The position numbers and the translations under genes are program-made. A stretch of DNA of 64,000 bases from Anaerolineae bacterium (lineage in GTDB: Bacteria; Chloroflexota; Anaerolineae; Aggregatilineales; Aggregatilineaceae), in the NCBI GenBank assembly GCA_018432315.1, contig JAHDLB010000001.1, positions 310,001 through 374,000 of the forward strand. Reading direction: 5' to 3'. Under the pieces are notes generated by a model. The model did not search any database. It was not told the origin of the DNA and saw only the letters and a program-made list of their open reading frames with translations. Below, piece by piece: positions 51,078 through 60,752 of the stretch (position 1 is the stretch's first letter; each line of letters opens with the position of its first letter).

Positions 51078-52835
51078 ATGAACGAGGCACTCAAACGTTT
51101 GCCGCGCCCCGCGCCGTGGATGGGCCAACTGGCCCTGCTGCTGTTCGCCATCGCGCTGCCGTACATGGGCTTCATGGACCGGTCGCGCACGTCGCTGGCG
51201 GTGTTCGCCGGCGTCTACGTGATGCTCGGCCTCAGCCTGAATATCGTCGTCGGCTATGCCGGGCTGTTCCAACTGGGGCACGCGGCGTTTTTCGGACTCG
51301 GCGCGTATACCGCCGCCATTCTCAGCATCGAGCACAACATCACCATTCTGGCGACTATCCCGATCGCGGCGCTGGTGGCGGGGGGCGCGGCGATGCTGGT
51401 GTCGAAGCCGATCCTGCACCTGCGCGGCGATTACCTGTGTATCGTCACCATCGCTTTCGGCGAGATCTTCCGCATTGCGGTGACGAACAACGCCTTCGGA
51501 ATCACCGGCGGCTCTAACGGGCTGTTCGGCGCGGGCCGCCCGGAACTACCGCTGCCGTGGCTGTCGCCCGTGCCGGAGATCGTGCTGGTTCTGCTGCTGA
51601 TCGGGCACCTGCTGCTCACCCAGCGCAGCGGCCCCGTGCTGCAATGGGGCGGCGCGGGCGTGATCGCGCTGGCCTATTTCCTGCTGCCGCCGCTGGCCGG
51701 GCACGACCAGGTCTTCGTGATCTCGATGGCGATGGGGCTGCTGGCCGTGGCGGGCGTGGCGTTCCTCCGCGAGCGCGGGCTCGACTGGCGCGGCCAGGTG
51801 ATCGGCCTGCTGGTGATCGTGATCCTGTTCGCGGCGTTCGGCGCTGCGCGCGGCGACCAACTGGCGGCCAGCATCGACGGCAACCTCGACAAGTATTTCA
51901 ACGTGCAGGATCCGGTGACCGTGCTGGGGGTCGACGTGACCCCGGTTGCGTTCAAGCGCGACGCGCGCCCGTATTATTTCCTGGTGCTGGGCTTCATCAT
52001 CGTGACCATCGTGGGGATGCGGCGGCTGCAAAACTCGCGGCTGGGACGCGCGTGGCTGTACGTCCGCGAAGACCAGCTTGCCGCCGAGGCCATGGGCATC
52101 GACACGACGCAGGTCAAGCTGATCGCGTTCGCGCTCGGCTCGGCCTGGGCGGGCGTCGCCGGGGTGCTGTACGCCAGCCGGTTCACCGTCGTGGCGCCGG
52201 AGAGCTTCAACTTCCTGCAATCCGTGATCATGTTCTGCATCGTCGTGCTGGGCGGCAGTGGGTCGATCCCCGGTGTGCTGGTCGGCACGCTGGGCATGGT
52301 CGTGCTGCCCGAGCTGCTGCGCGACGTCGGGCCGACGTTCCTGTACGAGGGCGCGGGTCCGTTCGTGATCCTGGCGCTGATCCTGGGCGGGCACCTGTTG
52401 AGCGCGCGCGATCGCGGGCAGGCGGCTGTCATCGAAACCGGCCTGATCGGGGCGGCGTTCTTCGTCCCGCCACTGCTGCTGGGCGAGCCGTCGCTGTACG
52501 TGATCGGGCTGCTCATGGCGCTGGCGATGATCATCGTCCTGCCGCTGCTGCGGCGGCGCACGAGCAACGCGCTGCCCTGGGTGGCCGGCGCGCTGGCCGC
52601 TTACGCGCTCGTGATGATCGTGATCGGCAGCCAGTTCGGGCAGGACCTGGAACGCGAAATCTCGGCGTTCCGCATCATGGACTGGCGCGATGGCCTGATG
52701 GGCGTCGCCATGGTCGTCATGATGGTGCTGCGCCCGGCGGGGATCATCCCGGAGCGCCGCAAGGGCATCGTGATGTCGGCGGTGGCCGAACCGTCTGGAG
52801 CCGGGCCGGCGGTTGCGGTCCAGCAGGCAACATGA
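51078..52835 (+). CDS. livM: Enlarged branched-chain amino-acid ABC permease LivM
   Basis: The conserved LivM parts are present: GLSLNIVVGYAGLFQLGHAAFFGLGAYTAA (in pieces), HLRGDYLCIVTIAFGEIFRI, SRLGRAWLYVREDQLAAEAMGI and VVLGGSGSIPGVLVG. At 585 residues it is far longer than the usual 320-420. Two extra hydrophobic blocks explain this: about residues 170-290, between the NGLFG region and YYFLVLGF, and about 430-550, before the final RPAGIIPERR. Both contain several membrane helices. Their role is unknown. It is tightly spaced in the Liv operon. Confidence 0.9.
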   Translation: MNEALKRLPRPAPWMGQLALLLFAIALPYMGFMDRSRTSLAVFAGVYVMLGLSLNIVVGYAGLFQLGHAAFFGLGAYTAAILSIEHNITILATIPIAALVAGGAAMLVSKPILHLRGDYLCIVTIAFGEIFRIAVTNNAFGITGGSNGLFGAGRPELPLPWLSPVPEIVLVLLLIGHLLLTQRSGPVLQWGGAGVIALAYFLLPPLAGHDQVFVISMAMGLLAVAGVAFLRERGLDWRGQVIGLLVIVILFAAFGAARGDQLAASIDGNLDKYFNVQDPVTVLGVDVTPVAFKRDARPYYFLVLGFIIVTIVGMRRLQNSRLGRAWLYVREDQLAAEAMGIDTTQVKLIAFALGSAWAGVAGVLYASRFTVVAPESFNFLQSVIMFCIVVLGGSGSIPGVLVGTLGMVVLPELLRDVGPTFLYEGAGPFVILALILGGHLLSARDRGQAAVIETGLIGAAFFVPPLLLGEPSLYVIGLLMALAMIIVLPLLRRRTSNALPWVAGALAAYALVMIVIGSQFGQDLEREISAFRIMDWRDGLMGVAMVVMMVLRPAGIIPERRKGIVMSAVAEPSGAGPAVAVQQAT

Positions 52836-52845
52836 GGTGACTGGC

Positions 52846-53727
52846 ATGGCTTTACTGAGCGTGACCTCACTGAGCAAAGACTTTGGCGGCCTGCGCGCCA
52901 TCGACTACGTCTCGTTCGACGTGGAGCCGGGCGAGATCCTGAGCATCATCGGCCCCAACGGCGCGGGGAAAACCACCGTCTTCAACGTGATCACGGGCAT
53001 CTACGCGGCCACCGAGGGCACCGTGGTCTTCGACGGCCAGCCGATCGTCGAGTCGCATGCGCGCAAGCGCGACCGTTTCCTGCGCAGCTTTTTCACCGGG
53101 CTGGGGGGCTGGATCCCCTACCTGCCGGGCCGGATTCTGGCGCTGTTCGGGATGACGCCGATCCTGCGCCCGCACGACGTCGTGCAGCGGGGAATCGCGC
53201 GCACGTTCCAGACGATCCGGCTGTTCCCGCGCCTGACCGTGCTGGAAAACGTCATGGCGGGCCAGCACCATCGCGGTAGGGCGGGCGCGTTCTCGACGCT
53301 GCTGCGCCTGCCGTCCGAACGCGCCGAGGAGCAGCGAATCATCGAGCAGTCGATGCGCCACCTGACGTTCGTCGGGCTGGCGGACAAGGCCGACGAGCTG
53401 GCCCGTAACCTGGCCTACGGCGATCAGCGCCGCCTGGAGATCGCGCGGGCGCTGGCGACCGAGCCGAAGATGCTGATCCTGGACGAGCCAGCCGCCGGCC
53501 TGAACGAGGTCGAGGGGCTGGCGCTGATGGACACGATCCGCCAGATTCGGGACAGCGGCATCACGATCCTGCTCATCGAGCACGATATGAAGGTCGTGAT
53601 GAACATCTCCGACCGGATCGTGGTGTTGGACGATGGGACCAAGATCGCGGAAGGCACGCCCGCCGAGATTCAACAGGACCCCAAGGTGATCGCGGCCTAT
53701 CTGGGCGAAGACGAAATCGAGGTGTGA
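52846..53727 (+). CDS. livG: Branched-chain amino-acid ABC ATPase LivG
   Basis: This 293-residue ATPase has Walker A GPNGAGKTT, IARTFQTIRLFPRLTVLENVMAGQ (LivG Q-loop region), the signature region NLAYGDQRRLEIARALA and Walker B LILDEPAAGL. A hydrophobic insert of about 35 residues (FFTGLGGWIPYLPGRILALF) lies before the Q-loop region, making it longer than the usual 255. GAGGTGAC precedes the ATG at 52846. Confidence 0.93.
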   Translation: MALLSVTSLSKDFGGLRAIDYVSFDVEPGEILSIIGPNGAGKTTVFNVITGIYAATEGTVVFDGQPIVESHARKRDRFLRSFFTGLGGWIPYLPGRILALFGMTPILRPHDVVQRGIARTFQTIRLFPRLTVLENVMAGQHHRGRAGAFSTLLRLPSERAEEQRIIEQSMRHLTFVGLADKADELARNLAYGDQRRLEIARALATEPKMLILDEPAAGLNEVEGLALMDTIRQIRDSGITILLIEHDMKVVMNISDRIVVLDDGTKIAEGTPAEIQQDPKVIAAYLGEDEIEV

Positions 53728-53732
53728 CGGCG

Positions 53733-54449
53733 ATGGCCCTGCTCGAACTGCACAATATCAATACGTACTACGGCAATATCCGCACCCTGAAAGACATCTC
53801 GCTCAAGGTCGAGGCGGGGCAGGTGGTGACCCTGATCGGCGCCAACGGCGCGGGCAAGACGACCACCCTGCGCACGGTGTCCGGCCTGCTGCGCCCTCGC
53901 AGCGGCGAGATCCTTTTCGACGGCCACCCGATCCACCGCATCCCCGCCCACGAGATCGTGTACCTGGGCCTGACCCAGGCGCCCGAAGGGCGCGGGATTT
54001 TTCCGACGCTGACCGTTCAGGAGAACCTGAACATGGGCGCCTACTCGCTGGGCGGCGACCGGGGGGCGATCGAAGCGAATCGCGAGCGGGTGTACGAGCT
54101 GTTTCCCCGGCTGGCCGAGCGCAAGCGGCAGTTGGGCGGCACGCTGTCCGGCGGCGAGCAGCAGATGCTCTCCATCGGGCGGGCGTTGATGGCCCGGCCC
54201 AAGCTGCTGATGCTGGACGAGCCATCGCTGGGGCTGGCCCCGCTGCTCGTCCGCGCCATCTTCGAGACGGTCCAGGCGATCAATGAACAGGGCGTGACCG
54301 TGCTGCTGGTCGAGCAGAACGCGCGCGCCGCGCTGCGGCTGGCCGACTATGGGTACGTGCTGGAAACCGGGGCGATCTCGCTCGAAGGTCCGGCGCAGGA
54401 ACTGCTGCACAACGAGCGCGTCCGGCACGCTTACCTGGGTGAAGTGTGA
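53733..54449 (+). CDS. livF: Branched-chain amino-acid ABC ATPase LivF
   Basis: This 238-residue ATPase has Walker A GANGAGKTT, QAPEGRGIFPTLTVQENL (LivF hallmark), the signature LSGGEQQML and Walker B LMLDEPSLGLAP. It pairs with LivG. The ATG at 53733 has GAGGTG upstream; an overlapping GTG at 53724 is an alternative. The stop overlaps the start of the DMT gene by 4 bases. Confidence 0.95.
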   Translation: MALLELHNINTYYGNIRTLKDISLKVEAGQVVTLIGANGAGKTTTLRTVSGLLRPRSGEILFDGHPIHRIPAHEIVYLGLTQAPEGRGIFPTLTVQENLNMGAYSLGGDRGAIEANRERVYELFPRLAERKRQLGGTLSGGEQQMLSIGRALMARPKLLMLDEPSLGLAPLLVRAIFETVQAINEQGVTVLLVEQNARAALRLADYGYVLETGAISLEGPAQELLHNERVRHAYLGEV

Positions 54450-55357
54450 GCGCTGGGACCGTATCCGGCAAGTGGGTCTGGTATCTCGCCGCCATCGCGG
54501 GCACGTTCATCATGGCGACGCTGGGCGCGTTCGTCCGGCAGGTGTCGCCCGGCAACGAGGTCGTCATCGCGCTGGGACGGTTTGGCGTGGGGTTCGCGTG
54601 CCTGGCCGTCCTGCGCGCGCTGGCGCGCGAGAATGCCGGGGCGAGTTCGCCCGGCGTCTGGTGGGCGCGGGCGGCGGCGGGCGGGGCGCTGGCGCTGTTC
54701 GTGGTCAGCTACTTCAAGGCGGTGCAGAGCGGCACGCTGGCGAACGCTGCCTTCCTGCTGTACCTCGGCCCGCTGATCGCCAGCTCGCTGGCCGCCGTCT
54801 GGCTGGAGGAGGGCTTCGACCGGACGAGCGGCCTGCTGCTGGGATGCGCGGTGCTGGGCACCCTGTTCATCACCGAGTTCAAGCTGCCGCGCGGCGCCCA
54901 GCAGGTCGACAGCCTGATCTTCGGCCTGCTGTCCGGCCTGTTCTACGGCCTGTTTCTCCTGTTCAACAACAGCAAGCTCCAGGGCGGCGGCTCCAGCTCG
55001 GCCAACACGTTCGCCCAACTCGGCATCGCCGCGCTGGTGATGGTGCCCTTCGTGGCCGTGTCGGGGACCGACCTGCACGGCGCGGACCTGGCGTGGATCG
55101 GCGCGATCGGCGTGCTGCACGGGTTCGTCGCGCTCACGCTGGTGATCGCCTCGCTGCGCTACCTCAAGACGATCGAGTACGGCACGATCTCCTACGGCGA
55201 GCCGGTCATCGCAGCGCTGATCGGGGCGCTGGCCTACGACGAGCGGATCTCCGCCCTGCAACTGGTGGGCTGCGCGCTGGTGTTCGGCGCGGGCATCGCG
55301 CGCGTCATGATCGCGGCCAACGCGCCGCGCGAATCGGTGCGTGAATCGGGCGGCTAG
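54446..55357 (+). CDS. DMT/EamA-family transporter, coupled to the Liv operon
   Basis: This 303-residue protein has ten predicted helices arranged as two EamA repeats. AAFLLYLGPLIASSLAAVWLEEG and YGTISYGEPVIAALIGALAYDE are the typical ends of each repeat. GTG start, overlapping the LivF stop by 4 bases. EamA members usually export amino acids or metabolites, so the operon may combine import with an overflow exporter, or this may be a second uptake route. Confidence 0.88.
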   Translation: MSAGTVSGKWVWYLAAIAGTFIMATLGAFVRQVSPGNEVVIALGRFGVGFACLAVLRALARENAGASSPGVWWARAAAGGALALFVVSYFKAVQSGTLANAAFLLYLGPLIASSLAAVWLEEGFDRTSGLLLGCAVLGTLFITEFKLPRGAQQVDSLIFGLLSGLFYGLFLLFNNSKLQGGGSSSANTFAQLGIAALVMVPFVAVSGTDLHGADLAWIGAIGVLHGFVALTLVIASLRYLKTIEYGTISYGEPVIAALIGALAYDERISALQLVGCALVFGAGIARVMIAANAPRESVRESGG

Positions 55358-55508
55358 GCCGCGCTCGTTCTTTACCTTCCTGATTATTTCAGCAACTTGG
55401 CAACTATCACCGCTGCGCCACGTCCCTGCACGGGCCGGCGTGCCCCCACACGCGTCCCCCCGCGCCGGGCAGCGATCAATTTCCGGGAAATGCCCCCGCA
55501 ACGAAAAT

Positions 55509-55552
55509 GGGACGCTTGGTGGGACGGTTTGGGGACGCGCGGCTGCTATGCT
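55509..55552 (+). promoter_or_regulatory. SARP-type promoter: three direct repeats upstream of a -10
   Basis: GGGACGC (55509-55515), GGGACGG (55521-55527) and GGGACGC (55532-55538) are spaced 12 and 11 bases apart. The last ends exactly 8 bases before TATGCT (55547-55552). This is the known architecture of AfsR/SARP-activated promoters. It serves the MFS gene at 55653. Confidence 0.7.
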
Positions 55553-55652
55553 GAGTGACAGTGAATGGTTCGGATGTCATGGCAACCGGAATGCGAACCG
55601 CCGCGCGGGCGGCGCCCCCGGTGGCCTGATCGGGAAACAATGGAGAAACGCG

Positions 55653-56882
55653 ATGTCCCGCAAACAGCTCATAGCCCTCTTTCTCTGCAATCTCATGCCC
55701 TACGTCGTTGGGAACGGGCTGATCGGCCTGCTGCCGGTGTACGCTCAGGATCTCGGCGCGGACACGGCGGCGATCGGATTCAGCATGGCGATCGGATTTG
55801 GTGCGCTGGCAGTCGGCACGTTCGGCAGTGGATGGCTCTCCAGCCGGTTTGGACGCCGCAAGCCATTCGTCACGCTGAGCGCGGTCGTCAGCCTGGCGGG
55901 CGTGCTCCTGATGGGCCAGGCGCCCAATATCGAGCTGCTGACCGTCTTTTTTGCCATCGTCTGGCTGATGGCCGGCATTCAGATCGCCATGTCGAACATC
56001 CTCGCCGGGCTTTCGGCGGAAGTGACGCAGCGCGGGCGCATCTTCGGAATTCTGGGGACCGCGCTGGCCGTTGGGCAGGTGGTCGGCGGCCTGACCGCGG
56101 GGCCGATCGTCAATCACCTGGGCTTCGACGCCCTGTTCGTCCTGGCAGCCTCGACGTACATCGTGACCTTCGCGGCTTCGCTGGCGCTGCAGGACGCGCC
56201 GAGCGCTCCGCTGCATGGCGACCCCCGGCGGCAGACGCTATCCGCCGGGCCGGCGCCGGTGAGCGCGGCCTTCGCCATCCTGCTGGTTGCCAGCGTCCTG
56301 GCCTATATCGCCAACTTCGTGACCAACCTGGCGCGCCCGCTGGCGATGTCCGACCTGGGCTATGATGCCGCGGCCATCTCGACCGTGGTCGGCATCAGCG
56401 GCGTGGTCAATCTGCCGCTGCCGTTCATCTCCGGCTGGCTGTCGGACCGGTTTGGCCGCAAGCCCGTGTTGTTCGCCTGCTACCTGGCCGGCGCGGCAGG
56501 GGTGGGGGTGCTGGTCTCCGCGGGCTCGCTGTGGCACTTCTGGGTAGCGCAGTTCCTGGTCAGCCTGTTGGGGTCCGGCATGGCGGTCGGTGCGGCGCTG
56601 ATCACCGACCTGGTGCCGCCGAATGCCTTGAGCGCCAGCCTGTCCAAACACGCCACCACGCCCTGGATCGGGGCCGTGATCGGGTTCACGTTCACCGGCC
56701 TGGCTATTCAGTCGCTGGGGATGACCCTGACGCTGGAAATCGGCATGGCGCTGCCGTTCATCGCGGCGGGGCTGGCTCTCCTGTTGCGGTCGTCGGCACG
56801 CCCAGCCGTGCCGGTCGCCGGGGCGCGCCGCTACCGCCTTCCGTGGCGCGCGCGGCCCGCCGCCGATGCGCCGTGCCCCTAG
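55653..56882 (+). CDS. MFS transporter under a SARP-type promoter
   Basis: This 409-residue protein has 12 helices. MFS motif A is visible as SSRFGRRKPF and again as SDRFGRKPVLF. The start at 55653 follows GGAGAAAC. The upstream gap carries SARP-like direct repeats matching those before the secreted protein at 60753. It is convergent with the large regulator gene. Drug or metabolite efflux is plausible; the substrate is unknown. Confidence 0.85.
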   Translation: MSRKQLIALFLCNLMPYVVGNGLIGLLPVYAQDLGADTAAIGFSMAIGFGALAVGTFGSGWLSSRFGRRKPFVTLSAVVSLAGVLLMGQAPNIELLTVFFAIVWLMAGIQIAMSNILAGLSAEVTQRGRIFGILGTALAVGQVVGGLTAGPIVNHLGFDALFVLAASTYIVTFAASLALQDAPSAPLHGDPRRQTLSAGPAPVSAAFAILLVASVLAYIANFVTNLARPLAMSDLGYDAAAISTVVGISGVVNLPLPFISGWLSDRFGRKPVLFACYLAGAAGVGVLVSAGSLWHFWVAQFLVSLLGSGMAVGAALITDLVPPNALSASLSKHATTPWIGAVIGFTFTGLAIQSLGMTLTLEIGMALPFIAAGLALLLRSSARPAVPVAGARRYRLPWRARPAADAPCP

Positions 56883-56980
56883 CCGGAACGAGTTCCCTCG
56901 CAGAACAGCACCCGCGCCGGATGATCATCGCCAGCCGGGTGCTTGTTCGTTGGCCGGCAGCCCCGTTTGACGCTGGGGAC

Positions 56981-59900
56981 TCAGCCGGCGTATTGGCGGA
57001 ACGACTCGGCCAGTTGCGCGGCGGCACGCGTCCAGTCCTGGGACGGCGCATCCGGCGGCGCGGTTGCCTCAGCCCGATCGTCCCCACCGGGCGCGAACTC
57101 GGCCAGCAGCGCTGCGGCGCGCCCCCGTGTCTCGAACGCGCTGGCGGGATGGTCGCGCGCCAGGGCCAGCAGTTCGATTGCCTCCCCGGCGGTCATCGCG
57201 TGTCGCAGGTGCGCAGCACTCCCCACCAGGACGTCCAGCGCGACCGGGGCGAGTTGGTGGCGCAGCGCGAGGTCCAGGGCTTCGGCATAATGTCGCCCGG
57301 CTTCAGCCTGTCGCTCGTCGCCCGACGCGGCCAGGATGTGCCCCAGGTGGCGCTGCACCGACGCGATCTCGACCTCGTTGCCGGCCTGCTGCCAGATCGC
57401 CAGCGCGCTGCACAGGTGCGCTTCCGCCGGCCCGTACGCTTCCCGCGCGTACTCCAGCATCCCCCACTGGCTGAGGCACCGGGCGACCTCCGGCTGGTGA
57501 TTCACCGCCTGGGACTGGTCGAGGCTCTCCCGGTACAACTGCTCGGCGGCGGCGGTGTCGCCCTGCGCGCAGTGGATGTCCCCCAGCACACATAACACGG
57601 CCCCGGTGTCGCTGCGGCCAATCTTCCGGTAGATCGCCATGCTGTGCTCGACGTAGTCCGCGGCGCGGGCATCGTCACCCAGCAGCAGCGCCAGCCGGAC
57701 CTTTTCGCGCAGCACCTCCGCCCGGCTGAGCAGATCGTCGAGGACGTAGGATGTTTCGAGCGCCTCGTCCAGCAGCCGCCCGGCTTCCGCATAGCTGCCG
57801 CGCAGCATGGCGATCAGGCCCAGGTTGGCCGTGGCGTAGGTCCGGATGCGGCGCTCGCCGATCTCCTGGCACACCCCCAGGCACGACCGGAGCGCATGCT
57901 CTGCATCGTCGAGCCGGCCCCTGTACAGTTCCGACGCGCCGATCAGCCGCAGGCAACCGGCCTTCAGCCAGCGGTCGCCCGTCTCGGGGAACCACGACAG
58001 ACTTTCTTCGGCATACGTCCTGGCCCCGTCGTAGCGGCCCTGAACCACCAACACGAATGCCAGCCACGCCAGGGCGAACGCCTCTTTCCGGCGATCCGGT
58101 TTGTCTGCGCGCCGTATCCACGCGATGCCCGCGTGCATGTCCGCCACGCCATCCTCGAAGCCGCCCTGGCGCGCGCGCAAACAGCCCGCCGCCGCCAGCA
58201 GGAAACCGGCCAGCCCGGCACGATCGGCGGGCGGGCCTGCGTCCGTTGGGGCGCCGGACTCCAGCAGGGCGGCGAGCGCGTGGCGAAAGGCGGCTTCGCC
58301 CGCCGAGAGCGCGCCGCGGAATTCGGAGAACAGCCAATAACACTCGACGACCGGATCGAGGGCGTCCCAGTCGTGACAGGCAACGGCGTGATCCCACGCC
58401 ATGCGCACGTTGTCGATGTCGGCGGCGATGCCGGCCAGCGTTTCGCGCTGGTGGTGCTCCTTGATCACGACCGCCCGCTCGTGCAGGAACGCGACGTAGT
58501 AGGCGCTGTGGTTGAGGCGCGTCCGTTCGTAGTCCGCCGGGTCTTGTTGCGCGTGGAGCAGTCCGTACTGTCGCAGCAGTTCGTGAATCACAAACCGGCC
58601 ATCCCCGGCAGCCGACACGAACGACCGGTTGACCAGGGTGCGCAGCACGGGCAGCCGGGCCCCGGCGACGGCTTCGGCGGCGTGGCGCGTGAACCCGCCG
58701 CGAAAGACGCACAGCTTCATGAAGACGCGCTGCTCGTCAGCGGAGAGCCGCTTCCACGAGTATTCGAACGCCGCCCGCACGCTGCGCTGGCGTTCGGGGA
58801 CGTCGCGCAGTTCAGTTTCGAGAAAATCCAGGCTGGCGGTGATCTCCTGCGCGATCTCGACCAGCGACAGCACGCCCAGCCAGCCCGCCGCCAACACCAG
58901 CGCCAGCGGCATCCCCTCGACCAACCGGCAGATGCGGATGACGTCGCCGATGTTGCCGTCGTCCACTTCGAAGCCGGGGTAGGACAGGCGAGCCGCCTGG
59001 ACCAGTAGCTCGGCGGCGTCGTAATCCAGCAGGCTTTCGACGGAGTCGTGCTGGGGGAAATCCATGCCTCCAATCACATAGATCAGCTCGCCGCTGATGT
59101 TCAATCGCTCGCGCGAGGTCACCAGGATCCGGATGCCCGGCGCGGCCTGCAGCATCTCGCGGACCAGGTCGACGCCGTCCAACAGGTGCTCGAAATTGTC
59201 GAGGATGAGCAGCATCTGCTTGGGCTGCAGAAAGTCGAGCAGTTGCTGTTTGGCGTCTTTCCCCGGGTAGAAACGGAGTTCGAGCTTCTCGGCGAGCAGC
59301 GGCACGACGTAATCGCTGGACGCCAGCCCGGCGAGCGGCACGAAACAGACGCCGTCCCGAAACCGGTCCAGGACTTCGCGCCCGGTCTGGATCGCCAGGC
59401 GGGTCTTGCCGATGCCGCCCGGCCCGACGAGGCTGATCAGGGGCTGCTCCGCGCCATCGAGCAGCAGGTTGGTGATCTCGAACAGCTCTTTGCGCCGCCC
59501 GACGAACGGCATCATTTGCGCGGGAAGATTGTGGCGCGGCGCGTCCGCTCGTTGCGCGCCGGTGTCTTTCTGCGTCGACGCTGGAAGCGCGCCCGGCTCG
59601 CCAGCACCGGCGGGTGCGGGGATCGGACCGGCGGATGAGGCGACCGATCGCCGGCTCTTGATCGCGTTGTACAGTTCAGTTGTCTCGGGCGTTGGCTCGA
59701 CGCCGAGTTCGTCGTCGAGCATCCGGACCAGGGTGTCGTATTGGCGCAGCGCCGCGGACGGCTGCCCGGCCATCGCGTAGAGCTGCATCAACCGGGCGTG
59801 CGCCGGCTCGTGCCAGGAGTCCAGCGCCACCTGCCGCCGCGCATAGTCGATTCCGCGTTCGTAGTCTTCGTGCGCGCCGTGCCATTCGACCAGCGTCTGC

Positions 59901-60406
59901 AACATCCGGGCGAGCGACTGGCGCAGGCCGTCGGACAGGAAGAACTGCCATTCGTCGAATTCGGGGCAATCGGGCAGGCTGAACCCGGCCATGAAATCGT
60001 GACCGTACAGCTCGGCAGCGGTCGTCAGGGCATCGAGACACCCGGCGCACAACTCCTGTGGAGCATGCCCGTGCGCGTCCACCGCCGCCAGCAAGCGCTG
60101 GAATTCGCTCACGTCGAGCCAGATGTCAGCCTGTGGGTTGAGCGCGATCTGCATCCGGCTGACGTCCAGCATTTCGTCGCCCAGCGCCTCTTTGAGCTGC
60201 GAGAGGGTGCGGCGCAGGTTGGCGCGCGCGCTGGCCTGATCGTATTCGGGCCAGAACAACGTGGCGAGCGCGTCGCGATCGTGGGGTTGGGCGGTGACGG
60301 CCAGGTACGCCAGCAAGGCCAGCGTCTTGCGGCGGGTGAATTCAACTGCGCGCCCTTCTGATTCGCAACGGGGCGCTCCGAACAGGTGGATGCGCAGTTG
60401 GGCCAT
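56981..60406 (-). CDS. SARP/AfsR-type transcriptional activator with NB-ARC ATPase and TPR repeats
   Basis: This 1141-residue regulator begins with an OmpR-like winged helix (RIHLFGAPRCESEGRAVEF, RRKTLALLAYLAV, ARANLRRTLSQLKEALG). A BTAD helical domain reaches about residue 250 and ends RMLDDELGVEPTPETTELY. The NB-ARC ATPase has Walker A GPGGIGKT (about 327-334) and LLILDNFEHLL. A long TPR region completes it. Such proteins activate promoters with direct repeats just upstream of the -10; matching sites occur on both sides of this gene. An effector or ATP state probably controls it. Confidence 0.93.
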   Translation of the reverse strand: MAQLRIHLFGAPRCESEGRAVEFTRRKTLALLAYLAVTAQPHDRDALATLFWPEYDQASARANLRRTLSQLKEALGDEMLDVSRMQIALNPQADIWLDVSEFQRLLAAVDAHGHAPQELCAGCLDALTTAAELYGHDFMAGFSLPDCPEFDEWQFFLSDGLRQSLARMLQTLVEWHGAHEDYERGIDYARRQVALDSWHEPAHARLMQLYAMAGQPSAALRQYDTLVRMLDDELGVEPTPETTELYNAIKSRRSVASSAGPIPAPAGAGEPGALPASTQKDTGAQRADAPRHNLPAQMMPFVGRRKELFEITNLLLDGAEQPLISLVGPGGIGKTRLAIQTGREVLDRFRDGVCFVPLAGLASSDYVVPLLAEKLELRFYPGKDAKQQLLDFLQPKQMLLILDNFEHLLDGVDLVREMLQAAPGIRILVTSRERLNISGELIYVIGGMDFPQHDSVESLLDYDAAELLVQAARLSYPGFEVDDGNIGDVIRICRLVEGMPLALVLAAGWLGVLSLVEIAQEITASLDFLETELRDVPERQRSVRAAFEYSWKRLSADEQRVFMKLCVFRGGFTRHAAEAVAGARLPVLRTLVNRSFVSAAGDGRFVIHELLRQYGLLHAQQDPADYERTRLNHSAYYVAFLHERAVVIKEHHQRETLAGIAADIDNVRMAWDHAVACHDWDALDPVVECYWLFSEFRGALSAGEAAFRHALAALLESGAPTDAGPPADRAGLAGFLLAAAGCLRARQGGFEDGVADMHAGIAWIRRADKPDRRKEAFALAWLAFVLVVQGRYDGARTYAEESLSWFPETGDRWLKAGCLRLIGASELYRGRLDDAEHALRSCLGVCQEIGERRIRTYATANLGLIAMLRGSYAEAGRLLDEALETSYVLDDLLSRAEVLREKVRLALLLGDDARAADYVEHSMAIYRKIGRSDTGAVLCVLGDIHCAQGDTAAAEQLYRESLDQSQAVNHQPEVARCLSQWGMLEYAREAYGPAEAHLCSALAIWQQAGNEVEIASVQRHLGHILAASGDERQAEAGRHYAEALDLALRHQLAPVALDVLVGSAAHLRHAMTAGEAIELLALARDHPASAFETRGRAAALLAEFAPGGDDRAEATAPPDAPSQDWTRAAAQLAESFRQYAG

Positions 60407-60450
60407 GGTCTCTCACCCTTGTTGGTCTTAAAAATGTCATGATGGCGATT

Positions 60451-60459
60451 ATTATACCA
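60451..60459 (-). promoter_or_regulatory. Extended -10 promoter of the SARP gene
   Basis: On the minus strand TGG directly precedes a perfect TATAAT (60456-60451), about 45 bases before the start codon, in an AT-rich patch. No good -35 is seen, as allowed for extended -10 promoters. Confidence 0.5.
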
Positions 60460-60608
60460 TAAATCTATTTATTCCCTGAGTTCGACTCAGAGTCACTCCC
60501 AACCCCTCCGGCACAGCCCTGACGTGCTGCTTGATGCGCGACGATGAAAGGCGGCGGCGTGGTTGGTTCGCCGGGGGACGCAGCGCATGACAATGAGGAC
60601 TTTGAAGT

Positions 60609-60663
60609 GAGACGTTTTGGGGACGCTCTGCGGAACGGTTGCGGAACGGTCGGGCCGTATGCT
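60609..60663 (+). promoter_or_regulatory. SARP-type promoter: four direct repeats upstream of a -10
   Basis: GAGACGT (60609), GGGACGC (60620), GGAACGG (60632) and GGAACGG (60643-60649) are spaced 11, 12 and 11 bases apart. Exactly 8 bases separate the last from TATGCT (60658-60663). The arrangement matches that at 55509-55552. The rest of the 346-base gap 60407-60752 shows no gene. Confidence 0.72.
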
Positions 60664-60752
60664 TAAGGTCAGATGTGCGGCCAAACGGGCTTCACACCGG
60701 GCATATCGTCCGAACGAAATCGACCGCAATACCATCACAAGGAGACAAAGCT

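Noticed and set aside
55341-55652. Longer N-terminus for the MFS protein at 55653
   Set aside because: The extra 104 residues overlap the DMT gene end and the SARP repeats and contain no membrane or family features. GGAGAAAC supports the start at 55653.
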